Program-made: the position numbers and the translations under genes
Notes under the pieces: generated by a model
The model's input: the letters and a program-made list of their open reading frames with translations, nothing else
Told to the model about the DNA's origin: nothing
The model's database searches: none
Origin: Defluviitaleaceae bacterium
GTDB lineage: Bacteria; Bacillota; Clostridia; Lachnospirales; WQUN01
Reading direction: 5' to 3'
Length of the DNA stretch: 64,000 nt
NCBI GenBank assembly: GCA_009781755.1
Contig: WQVD01000001.1
Span: forward strand, 62,001 to 126,000
Shown here: one piece after another, positions 47,428 to 54,514 of the stretch
Layout of the letters: every line of letters begins with the position of its first letter
How positions within the stretch are numbered: the first letter of the stretch is position 1

Positions 47428-47829
47428 TTATTTGCTTTCTCTAACCGCTTTTGCAATGCTATCTTTTCTTGCTGCTACAATTGGGATGTTGTTATCCTTG
47501 AAGTATGTAGCGTGTCTTTCAGTTGCACCAGTATCAACTGCTATGACTGTTTTACCTTGGCTGACCGCATAGTCTATTTCTTTGCGAGTAACAGACCCTT
47601 CTCGTGTGGAACTTGGCCTAGCAGGAACTAACACGATACTTGAACTATCAATTTTACCATAAATATCACGCATTAAATAATTTCCTTTTGAATCCAGCGG
47701 TTTGTCTGCTGTTACAGACCTGTCCGAAGGATTCAAACCCGCTCTCTCAGCAGCACCAGCAATTTTGTCGTAATCGTTAGAACCATCCCAGCGATGCGGA
47801 ATAACAATGTTTGTACCTTTTTTACCCAT
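47428..47829 (-). CDS. TIR-like domain protein (MTH538/DUF1863, ThsB-like)
   Basis: This 133-residue protein is essentially a single TIR-like flavodoxin-fold domain. Its pattern is NIVIPHRWDGSNDY at the start, IDSSSIVLVPARPSS in the middle, RKEIDYAV with the conserved Glu, and GKTVIAVDTGATER. This resembles MTH538 and the Thoeris ThsB sensor, which make cyclic ADP-ribose-type signals. GGAGG is five bases upstream. It is translated two bases after the RipA-like gene stop, so it is the second gene of an operon. No ThsA is seen. Confidence 0.7.
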   Translation of the reverse strand: MGKKGTNIVIPHRWDGSNDYDKIAGAAERAGLNPSDRSVTADKPLDSKGNYLMRDIYGKIDSSSIVLVPARPSSTREGSVTRKEIDYAVSQGKTVIAVDTGATERHATYFKDNNIPIVAARKDSIAKAVRESK

Positions 47830-47831
47830 AA

Positions 47832-48359
47832 CTACCTCCTAATAATTGACAAGCGGATACACGTATTCGTAATAGCTGTTAATTCCCCGTTTTCTATTGT
47901 TCCTATGAAAGTAAAAACACTAAGCGCGATGTACAAAATGATGAATAACCACGGCACGATTTTCTCTACATGAGAAAGTGGCCAGTATTTTTTGAACGAC
48001 TTGCCTGCGCCAAGTAATGTCCATTCATGTGAAAAAAGGTTAAGCGGTAATCGACTTTCAATTTCATGGATTAGCATAAATTTTCCAGTATTCAGCTGAC
48101 CGTAACTTCTTATACTGAAAAACCATGATAATGCGAGAATAATCCCAATAAAGGATACTAAATGAATATGACTTCCAAAATCTTCTTGGAACCATGACGC
48201 AACCGTTAACAACGTTGCATTTGCTGTTACGTAAAAACCATTTGCTACAGCACGCCTTTGGCTAATTCTGTCACCCAGTTCAACGTACAATTTATACTGC
48301 TCGAACAGCATTTTTTCATAATCCATATTGTCGCATTGCCGTTCATTAAACAGAGCCAT
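47832..48359 (-). CDS. RipA-family octameric-type membrane protein
   Basis: This 175-residue protein has four membrane segments (about 38-58, 66-86 and two more, the last about 136-158) separated by helical cytoplasmic parts. The N-terminal EQYKLYVELGDRISQRRAVAN and IHEIESRLP/WTLLG motifs match proteins named RipA-family octameric membrane proteins. I infer a pore-like effector; function is not established here. The start is ATG 48359, preceded by a run of nine G bases (plus-strand C9 at 48364-48372). It precedes the TIR gene in one operon. Confidence 0.7.
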   Translation of the reverse strand: MALFNERQCDNMDYEKMLFEQYKLYVELGDRISQRRAVANGFYVTANATLLTVASWFQEDFGSHIHLVSFIGIILALSWFFSIRSYGQLNTGKFMLIHEIESRLPLNLFSHEWTLLGAGKSFKKYWPLSHVEKIVPWLFIILYIALSVFTFIGTIENGELTAITNTCIRLSIIRR

Positions 48360-48363
48360 GATA

Positions 48364-48372
48364 CCCCCCCCC
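48364..48372 (-). repeat. G9 homopolymer acting as ribosome binding site
   Basis: Nine consecutive G bases on the minus strand, four bases before the RipA-like ATG. It replaces the AGGAGG site used by most genes here. Slipped-strand change of length could alter translation. Confidence 0.7.
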
Positions 48373-48403
48373 TTGCAGTTAATAATACTTCGAAGAAGCA
48401 AAG

Positions 48404-48440
48404 AGCTGTTAGCAGTCACTGACTCAGAGTGCTGACAGCT
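48404..48440 (-). promoter_or_regulatory. 11-bp inverted repeat in the RipA-TIR leader
   Basis: AGCTGTTAGCA (48404-48414) and TGCTGACAGCT (48430-48440) pair with one mismatch around a 15-base loop. On the minus strand TTGACA (48460-48465) lies upstream as a perfect -35, so the repeat is near the start site and may be an operator or a leader hairpin. Confidence 0.5.
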
Positions 48441-48507
48441 TATCATGCATGGTTGCTGTTGTCAAACAAAATCCATCAAGTTTCTACTGATTTTCCATGA
48501 AATCTAA

Positions 48508-48747
48508 AGGATTAAGAATAAATTAAATTATTCCATCAACCACAAAGAGGATCTTCTGAATGATGGTATATGTGGTTGCTTTAATTGCACGGAAATATTT
48601 GATCCGAGAATAATTGTTGAATGGGTTAAAGACAAAAGCGGAACCGCCATTTGCCCGTTTTGTGGTATTGATTCAATCATAGGGCAGGGTAGTGGATACC
48701 CTATTACAGAAGAATTTTTATCAAAAATGAAACGGCATTGGTTTTAG
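48508..48747 (+). pseudogene. 5'-truncated zinc-ribbon 'cytoplasmic protein' fragment
   Basis: The frame is open for 79 codons and has no ATG, GTG or TTG start at the front. It reads INHKEDLLNDGICGCFNC, then CPFCGIDSIIG and GYPITEEFLSKM to stop, a pattern common to small bacterial proteins with two CxxC pairs. The ribosome site AAAGG at 48507 is followed only by ATT. I think it is the 3' part of a lost gene; its function is unknown. Confidence 0.55.
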
Positions 48748-48832
48748 GATTACGGTCCATATCAGCAATCCAAGATAAGAATCATCTAAAACGCGTGCTA
48801 TACTTTATACACCGCGCGGAGGGAGGTGCCGA

Positions 48833-49627
48833 ATGGACACAACGCATATCAACAAGGCCAAGGTTTTCATCCAAGATCATATAAAGACAGCATTTACGCT
48901 CAATGAGCTCGCCGACAGCATCGGTTATTCGGCATTCCATTTGGCCAGAGAGTTTAAAGCCGTTACCCGATTGTCGATTATGGAGTACACACGCAACGAG
49001 CGTATTTTGGCCGCGGCAAAGGGATTGGGCGATGGTATGAATATCTGCCACGTTGCGATGGATTACTGCTTTGACACGCACGCCGGGTTTACCAAGGCGT
49101 TCACCGCTATATATGGCTGCACACCCAAAGAGTACCAAGCACATGCCCGCAAAATAAAAACTTCCGAAAGGGGAATTACTTTCATGGAAAATTCAAAAAT
49201 CATCATCCGCCACATTTGTAAAGATGACGTGCAAGACCTGTGGGAGAACGTCTACAGCGCAATGACTCCAAAACAAATTGCAGAAGATAAAATCCAATAC
49301 CACCTGGATTTATACAATAGAAAGGAAGGCCTGGAACTGGTGGCAGAAGTGGACGGCAAGGTCGTCATGTCCTTGCCACTGTCCAAGCCGATGTGGATTC
49401 CGTTGGGTTTTGTATGGGACAATAACTTCACCGCCACCGAAGGCGACGCCCACATTCTTATGCAAAAACTCATGGACGAAATGAAGCGGCAAGCGAAAAT
49501 GATTGGCATTTCTACCTTGGTATCTGCTCAAGCACAAAATAGTGACGCATCAAAAGCCATGCAGTCGTTGGGGTTTAATAAAACAAGTGAATCGGATGGT
49601 TGGGAGTATTTGATGATGGCGATATAA
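48833..49627 (+). CDS. AraC-type regulator fused to GNAT acetyltransferase
   Basis: This 264-residue protein has an N-terminal AraC HTH (about 5-105: FTLNELADSIGYSAFHLAREF and FTKAFTAIYGCTPKEYQ) and a C-terminal GNAT-like domain (about 120-264) with KLMDEMKRQAKMIGIS and NSDASKAMQSLGF. The first half binds DNA; the second likely acetylates a small molecule or toxin. CGGAGGGAGG lies upstream. This fusion is uncommon. The 3' end is followed by structured repeats at 49642-49838. Confidence 0.83.
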   Translation: MDTTHINKAKVFIQDHIKTAFTLNELADSIGYSAFHLAREFKAVTRLSIMEYTRNERILAAAKGLGDGMNICHVAMDYCFDTHAGFTKAFTAIYGCTPKEYQAHARKIKTSERGITFMENSKIIIRHICKDDVQDLWENVYSAMTPKQIAEDKIQYHLDLYNRKEGLELVAEVDGKVVMSLPLSKPMWIPLGFVWDNNFTATEGDAHILMQKLMDEMKRQAKMIGISTLVSAQAQNSDASKAMQSLGFNKTSESDGWEYLMMAI

Positions 49628-49641
49628 TCAAATCCAATAAA

Positions 49642-49727
49642 GCGGGCAAACCACAATGCACGGTAGCAAATCCAAGACGTCAACCTTTGAAGGATAAGAC
49701 ACGCAATATCTCATGAGGCGAAACATA
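49642..49727 (+). repeat. Putative structured-RNA module, copy A
   Basis: It begins GCGGGCAAACCACAATGCA and ends CTCATGAGGCGA (49710-49721). A diverged copy lies at 63365-63471 with the same ends, ACGTC and CCTTT core and order. It sits in the 3' region of the AraC-GNAT gene and is followed by a Y-shaped hairpin with T-rich tail. Class is unknown. Confidence 0.5.
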
Positions 49728-49750
49728 ATTTATGAATCGGGCAAATTAAA

Positions 49751-49838
49751 CAACCCGCAATGCAACAAATCGGTGATATATGGGGAAGCATAGGCTTTTC
49801 CATATTCGCCGTGTTTGTTGTGTTGCGGGTTGTTCTTT
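49751..49838 (+). repeat. 82-nt structured repeat, copy 1 (Y-shaped hairpin, terminator-like)
   Basis: CAACCCGCAA pairs with TTGCGGGTTG, extended by AACAAA/TTTGTT; the interior forms ATATGGGGAA/TTTTCCATAT. TTCTTTTG follows. The Xre regulator lies between this and copy 2 at 50873-50954, which keeps the same fold with changed bases. Confidence 0.75.
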
Positions 49839-49914
49839 TGTATAGTTCAACATCAGGGGTTTTTATTTTTATGTTATAATAATCCATATTGTTTTAGATC
49901 ACGGAGGAAACAAT

Positions 49915-50868
49915 ATGTCCAGTTACGAGATAGGCATGATGATCAAGAAATTGCGCACACAAAAAGGGATGAGCCAAGAGGAACTGGCTCATCCTATTAT
50001 AAACAGAGAAACACTTTCAAGGATTGAAAGTGGCAAGGTTACCCCGCATTCAAGAACAATGCGATCGTTATTTGAAAGGTTGGGTTATGACCCAACGGAG
50101 TTACTCCAATTCCACCTAACTGCAGATGAAGTCGAAACCAAGCGTATCGAGGATGAATTATATACATTAATGGCCTTGATCCAACGCAATAAACCGGAAA
50201 TAAATAAAGAGCATAGCAAAAAAATACACAGTTTAATTGCAAAGCTTGAAAATAATAAAGAATACATGGAAAAACCATTAAACACGCAATATGTACTAAA
50301 AGAGTGGGCATTGTATCATTTTTATTTGGAAGAAGACGAAAATGCGATGGAATTTATTTATAAGGCGCTTCGCATTACCATTCCTACATTCGATATAACA
50401 AAAATTAACGAATATCACCTAACGAGATGTGACCATGCTTTAATAATTACGCTGGCTCTTATTCATAGATATACCAATCGCAACTCATTGGCCATTGATA
50501 TATTGTACAAACTAAAGGAAAATGAAAAACGATCCATCATAGACATGTCTGTAAGCGCCAAAAAAATGACCATCACTATCCGCAACTTGGCCCATATATT
50601 ATGTATAGAAAAACGAGCGCAAGAACTGTTCGACCTATGCGAAGAAGGCATGGAAATATGCCACAAAAGCAAGGAATATTTAAATTACAGGGCAATTGCA
50701 TGGTACAAAGCCAAAGCACTATTCTTGCTTGGCAGAACCGACGACTATATCGAATTGGCCAAAAAAGTATATCACGCCATGGATTTGTACCAAGAGGAAA
50801 ATAACAAGAACTATGTACGCAAAGATGTGCTGACAGACACAGGTGTAGATTTGGCTCTTATGCAATAA
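49915..50868 (+). CDS. Xre-type regulator with TPR-like C-terminus (RRNPP/Rgg-like)
   Basis: This 317-residue protein has an N-terminal Xre HTH (about 6-62: IKKLRTQKGMSQEELAH, RIESGKVTPHSRT) and a long helical region of TPR-like repeats (about 75-310). That layout is shared with Rgg, PlcR and NprR quorum regulators, which bind short peptides, and with stress regulators. No peptide gene is recognised. GGAGG precedes the ATG and TATAAT lies upstream at about 49874-49879. The gene is bracketed by two copies of a structured repeat. Confidence 0.82.
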   Translation: MSSYEIGMMIKKLRTQKGMSQEELAHPIINRETLSRIESGKVTPHSRTMRSLFERLGYDPTELLQFHLTADEVETKRIEDELYTLMALIQRNKPEINKEHSKKIHSLIAKLENNKEYMEKPLNTQYVLKEWALYHFYLEEDENAMEFIYKALRITIPTFDITKINEYHLTRCDHALIITLALIHRYTNRNSLAIDILYKLKENEKRSIIDMSVSAKKMTITIRNLAHILCIEKRAQELFDLCEEGMEICHKSKEYLNYRAIAWYKAKALFLLGRTDDYIELAKKVYHAMDLYQEENNKNYVRKDVLTDTGVDLALMQ

Positions 50869-50872
50869 AAAT

Positions 50873-50960
50873 AACCCGCAATGCACTAAACCGTTGATAT
50901 ATGGGAAAGCATAAGCTACCCCATATTCACACCGTGTTTGTTGTATTGCGAGTTTTATAT
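50873..50960 (+). repeat. 82-nt structured repeat, copy 2 (terminator-like)
   Basis: AACCCGCAA (50873-50881) pairs with TTGCGAGTT (50946-50954); interior ATATGGG pairs with CCCATAT. TTTTATATTT follows. It lies five bases after the Xre gene stop and probably ends it. Confidence 0.75.
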
Positions 50961-51467
50961 TTATTTTACAAACAATTTTTGGCGCGACATCACGCCTGAG
51001 AATGCTTTTAGCATCTTCTCGTTAGGTTCGATGATTATTTTTGTACGCTTGCCATTATGCAGGGCGAGGAAGGCGTAGGTGTTTTCGCTGGGTGTACCGC
51101 TGGAATAATCCAGCATTGCCTGCGCTCCGCTGAATTCACCGATGCGCATTTTGTCCTCTAAGTGGCACATGATATCGAAGGATTTTACATTGCCGGAAAA
51201 AAGGCGCTTGCGGCGTGACTTGCTGTAAATCACGTCAATATCCAAATCGCCGTTGGTAAAGATGTATTCGTACTCCACGTTGAAGAATGACATCAAGTAG
51301 TATGCGCCAAAGCCAATTGCAAAAGCGATCAGCACGCCAATAGATGCCAACATGATTAATGCCACAATGACGATAATAACGGTTACAACTACAATAAGCG
51401 CGCGCAGTGCAATGTCTCGCACGCTGGGCTTGCGCTTGATGATTTGTTCTTTAAATACGTCTCCCAT
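50961..51467 (-). CDS. DUF6106-like membrane protein
   Basis: This 168-residue protein has two close N-terminal membrane helices (about 20-60: VTVIIVIVALIMLASIG, AFAIGFGAYYLMSF) and a C-terminal beta-rich soluble part (EYIFTNGDLDIDVIY, KRLFSGNV, KIIIEPNEKMLKAF). It resembles DUF6106 proteins common in Clostridia; function is unknown. GGAG lies nine bases upstream of the ATG. It is followed at once by the second repeat copy on the other strand. Confidence 0.75.
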   Translation of the reverse strand: MGDVFKEQIIKRKPSVRDIALRALIVVVTVIIVIVALIMLASIGVLIAFAIGFGAYYLMSFFNVEYEYIFTNGDLDIDVIYSKSRRKRLFSGNVKSFDIMCHLEDKMRIGEFSGAQAMLDYSSGTPSENTYAFLALHNGKRTKIIIEPNEKMLKAFSGVMSRQKLFVK

Positions 51468-51477
51468 AAGTATGCTC

Positions 51478-52032
51478 CTAGTTTATATATGTCACTTTAT
51501 CACGATTCAATTCGTGCGGGTCTTTGCCTTTGTTTGCGCGGCCGATGCATACGGACATAGCAAAGGTGTAACCATCAGGCATTTGTATGCGCTTTGTCCA
51601 TTCTTTGCCGGCTTCGCCTTCAAATCCTAAGCGTGCTAAACCGCAAATTACATTGCCCAATTCCATCGAATGTGCAGCAAGTGCAATATTTTGACTAACA
51701 ATGCCTGCATCCAATGTAGCCCAACCGGAATTGTTTTTTGCAATCACGATTAAACAAGGTGCGTTGTAAAATACTTTACCGCCGCGATCTTTCATTCTTG
51801 CATGCGTATCGGGGTCAGTTGCTGCGATATGGTCGATACATGCCTTGTCCAATTCGTCCAATAATTTTTTATCCGTGATGACGATGATGTGCCAGGGCAT
51901 GGCATTCATGGCACTGGGTGCGGCGAGTGCGGCATCAACCAACGCATTTACTTGCGCATCGGTTAATGGCTCGCCCGTAAAATCCCTGCATGAATTGCGC
52001 CCGGCGATTGCTTGCAAAACTTCATTCGTCAT
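51478..52032 (-). CDS. Nitroreductase family protein
   Basis: This 184-residue protein is a flavin oxidoreductase of the nitroreductase family. It begins MTNEVLQAIAGRNSCRDF; PSAMNAMPWHIIVI is the FMN-binding region, and ANSxxGW-like GWATLDAGIVSQNI follows. It probably uses NAD(P)H to reduce quinones or nitro compounds, but the substrate is unknown. ATG 52032 has GGAGGG upstream. Only ten bases separate it from the DUF6106 gene. Confidence 0.9.
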   Translation of the reverse strand: MTNEVLQAIAGRNSCRDFTGEPLTDAQVNALVDAALAAPSAMNAMPWHIIVITDKKLLDELDKACIDHIAATDPDTHARMKDRGGKVFYNAPCLIVIAKNNSGWATLDAGIVSQNIALAAHSMELGNVICGLARLGFEGEAGKEWTKRIQMPDGYTFAMSVCIGRANKGKDPHELNRDKVTYIN

Positions 52033-52157
52033 GATGATCCCTCCATCTGTTCTCAATTATAATTTACAATACACTTCTTTATACGAAATGTAAATGCCCG
52101 CGGCTTGACGAAAGGCTTATCGCATGCACATAATTGCAAAAAACTAGGAGTGATTTT

Positions 52158-53012
52158 ATGTTGAAAACGAATCGCGCAAAGTTACCCATCCAATCTGTGG
52201 CGGGGATGGTTTGGCATCCGAGGATGACCCAAGCAGGGCGCACTACCATCGAGGGCAAAGTGGTATACCTGCCGGGTACGGGCGGTATTACTTATAATGC
52301 GAAAATTGGCGACAATTGTATTGACTGGGCAGCCGACCATTTGGAACCCGGCGTAAGCATCCGCCACAAAGAAGACATGCACAATAATGCGTTGCAGATT
52401 TTGGCATGCATCGGCAACGAAGCGATTGTGCGTAGCGGCGACGCAAAAGGCGCACGCGGTTTTGTCACTGGCAAACACGGCGGATGCGACCATGTAATCC
52501 TTCATTTTGATGAAGAAACATTGGAAAAATTGGATATAGACGACAAGATCATGGTGAAGGCAGTAGGGCAGGGGATGACATTAACCTATTATCCCGACAT
52601 TACCCTGCGCAATGTATCGCCCATGCTTTTGGATAAAATGAACATCCTTGAAACAGGCGGCAAATTATCAATTGGCGTGGCCAAGCGTGTACCCGCTGCC
52701 GTAATGGGGTCGGGCTTGGGTACGGTCCTTACCGCCGGCGGGGATTATGATATTTGCCTCTTTGACGACGAAACAAATGAAAAATATGGCTTGAAGGATT
52801 TGCGCTTTGGTGACATCGTGGCCATCGAAAATGCCGACACGCGATGGGGCCGTTCGTACCGCACGGGGGCATGCACGATTGGCGTAGTGGTACATGGTGA
52901 TTGCGTCATTTCCGGCCATGGCCCCGGTGTTACGACGCTGTTGACTTCCAACCTACCATTGATCGAACCCTTCATTGATGCCGACGCGAATTTAGCAAAT
53001 TACTTCGTTTAA
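52158..53012 (+). CDS. DUF4438 family protein
   Basis: This 284-residue protein matches DUF4438 (KLPIQSVAGMVWHPRM, GDNCIDWAADHLEPGVS, GARGFVTGKHGGCDH, GHGPGVTTLLTS). Function is unknown. AGGAG lies seven bases before ATG 52158. A terminator follows at 53042. Confidence 0.85.
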   Translation: MLKTNRAKLPIQSVAGMVWHPRMTQAGRTTIEGKVVYLPGTGGITYNAKIGDNCIDWAADHLEPGVSIRHKEDMHNNALQILACIGNEAIVRSGDAKGARGFVTGKHGGCDHVILHFDEETLEKLDIDDKIMVKAVGQGMTLTYYPDITLRNVSPMLLDKMNILETGGKLSIGVAKRVPAAVMGSGLGTVLTAGGDYDICLFDDETNEKYGLKDLRFGDIVAIENADTRWGRSYRTGACTIGVVVHGDCVISGHGPGVTTLLTSNLPLIEPFIDADANLANYFV

Positions 53013-53041
53013 TCATCGATTTCAACTGTATATTTCAATAA

Positions 53042-53077
53042 AAAGAGCCGTTTTGCGAATAGATGCGGCTCTTTTTT
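53042..53077 (+). terminator. Terminator after DUF4438 gene
   Basis: AAAGAGCCG and CGGCTCTTT with T6; the loop contains part of a direct repeat (CGTTTTGCGAATAGATG) seen again at 53135-53151. Confidence 0.85.
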
Positions 53078-53151
53078 ATGCCGAAAATCAAGGAGGCGGC
53101 CAGCTCATCGCTTCGCAAAATTCATGTCAGCTATCGTTTTGCGAATAGATG
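53049..53151 (+). repeat. Pair of 17-bp direct repeats plus inverted copy
   Basis: CGTTTTGCGAATAGATG occurs at 53049-53065 (overlapping a terminator) and 53135-53151. CTTCGCAAAA at 53111-53120 is nearly its inverse and pairs with the second copy. The rest of the gap up to 53305 shows nothing else. Confidence 0.6.
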
Positions 53152-53305
53152 AATTCCGAAATAATCGCGTTAAATCAAGGTTTCTGCGTTATTTTTGCCC
53201 GAAAGCCTGCTTTTACGAATGCATCACTTTTTGATTGAAGTATGAAAATATTAAAATTACGCACTCTAATACCTACGATGTTAATTTGATCCATCGGAGG
53301 ACAGG

Positions 53306-54514
53306 ATGAAAAAATCAGTTTTATCAATGCTTGTGCTTTTCTTAATCGCGCCCACTTTTATTTTGCATTGCAATGCGTCAGACGCGTCCGAGAAACCCTC
53401 GGTCAACGCCCACGGCGCAATTCTCATGGATGCAAAAACCGGCCGTGTGTTATGGGGTAAAAATGAACACGAACCGCTCGCCATGGCATCCACCACAAAA
53501 ATAATGACCGCCATCCTAACATTGGAAAGCGGTCGCTTGGATGAAACGGTAACCGTTTCACGCAGGGCGGCAGCTGCACCGCGTATGAAAATGCATTTGA
53601 CCCCGGGGGAGCGCATTCGTTTGGGCGATTTGCTTTTGGCCTTGATGCTGGAATCATCCAATGACGCCGCAGTAGCCATTGCGGAGCATTTGAATGGAAG
53701 CGTGGAAGAATTTTGTGTAGCCATGACGCAAAAAGCCCGCGAAATTGGCGCAATGAACACCGTATACGAAACGCCGAACGGCTTGGACGCGGGCAATCAT
53801 CATTCCACAGCATATGACTTGGCATTAATCACGCGCTATGCATTGGAAGTGCCGGGGTTTATCAGGCTCACGAACACACCGTCCGCGCATTTTTCCAGCG
53901 ACAAGCGAAGCTATTCCATGGGCAACAAAAATCGTTTATTAAATGAATATGTCGGAGCCAACGGCGTAAAAACCGGCTTCACAAATAAAGCCGGGCACTG
54001 TTTCGTAGGTGCGGCAATGCGTGTAATCGACGGCGAAGAAATGCAGCTCATTGCCGTAGCGTTGGCCAGCGGATGGGGCGACCGCGGCCGCAACCAAAAA
54101 TATGCCGATTCAAAAGAAATATTAGATTATGGATTTAATCATTACGAATACGAAACCCTCCTGACCGCATTGGAAACGGCAGGTTCGATTTCCATCCTAC
54201 GCTCGCGCACGCCGATTATGGAGTATCTCTTCGCCGAAGGAATTTATCTGCCACTCAACGCAAATGAAAAAGGTAAAACACGCATCGACATCACGGTACC
54301 TGACAATATTAAAGCACCCGTGCGTACAGGCGACGTCGTTGGATCGGCATCCCTTTACATCGGCGATGAAATATATACAGAAATTCCGTTACTGGCAGCG
54401 GGTTGCGCAGCGCGGCACGATTTAAAAACATCACTGGAAAAAGTAATGAATGCCTTTATCATGCAATTTACCGAGCACCCCGTTGACGTTATTCTACCCG
54501 AGTGGGAAGAATAA
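53306..54514 (+). CDS. D-alanyl-D-alanine carboxypeptidase (DacF/PBP5-like)
   Basis: This 402-residue S11 peptidase trims peptidoglycan pentapeptides. An N-terminal signal segment (VLSMLVLFLIAPTFIL) precedes ASTTKIMTA (SxxK), SSNDA (SxN) and VKTGFTNKAG (KTG). The C-terminal beta domain is present. DacF is the sporulation-linked member in Bacillus; which role applies here is not known. GGAGG precedes the ATG. Its end overlaps the convergent YlbJ-like gene by 21 bases. Confidence 0.92.
   Translation: MKKSVLSMLVLFLIAPTFILHCNASDASEKPSVNAHGAILMDAKTGRVLWGKNEHEPLAMASTTKIMTAILTLESGRLDETVTVSRRAAAAPRMKMHLTPGERIRLGDLLLALMLESSNDAAVAIAEHLNGSVEEFCVAMTQKAREIGAMNTVYETPNGLDAGNHHSTAYDLALITRYALEVPGFIRLTNTPSAHFSSDKRSYSMGNKNRLLNEYVGANGVKTGFTNKAGHCFVGAAMRVIDGEEMQLIAVALASGWGDRGRNQKYADSKEILDYGFNHYEYETLLTALETAGSISILRSRTPIMEYLFAEGIYLPLNANEKGKTRIDITVPDNIKAPVRTGDVVGSASLYIGDEIYTEIPLLAAGCAARHDLKTSLEKVMNAFIMQFTEHPVDVILPEWEE

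Noticed and set aside
47315-47572. Plus-strand 85-codon frame
   Set aside because: It is the shadow of the TIR-like gene and the recombinase remnant, which have better start sites and family matches.
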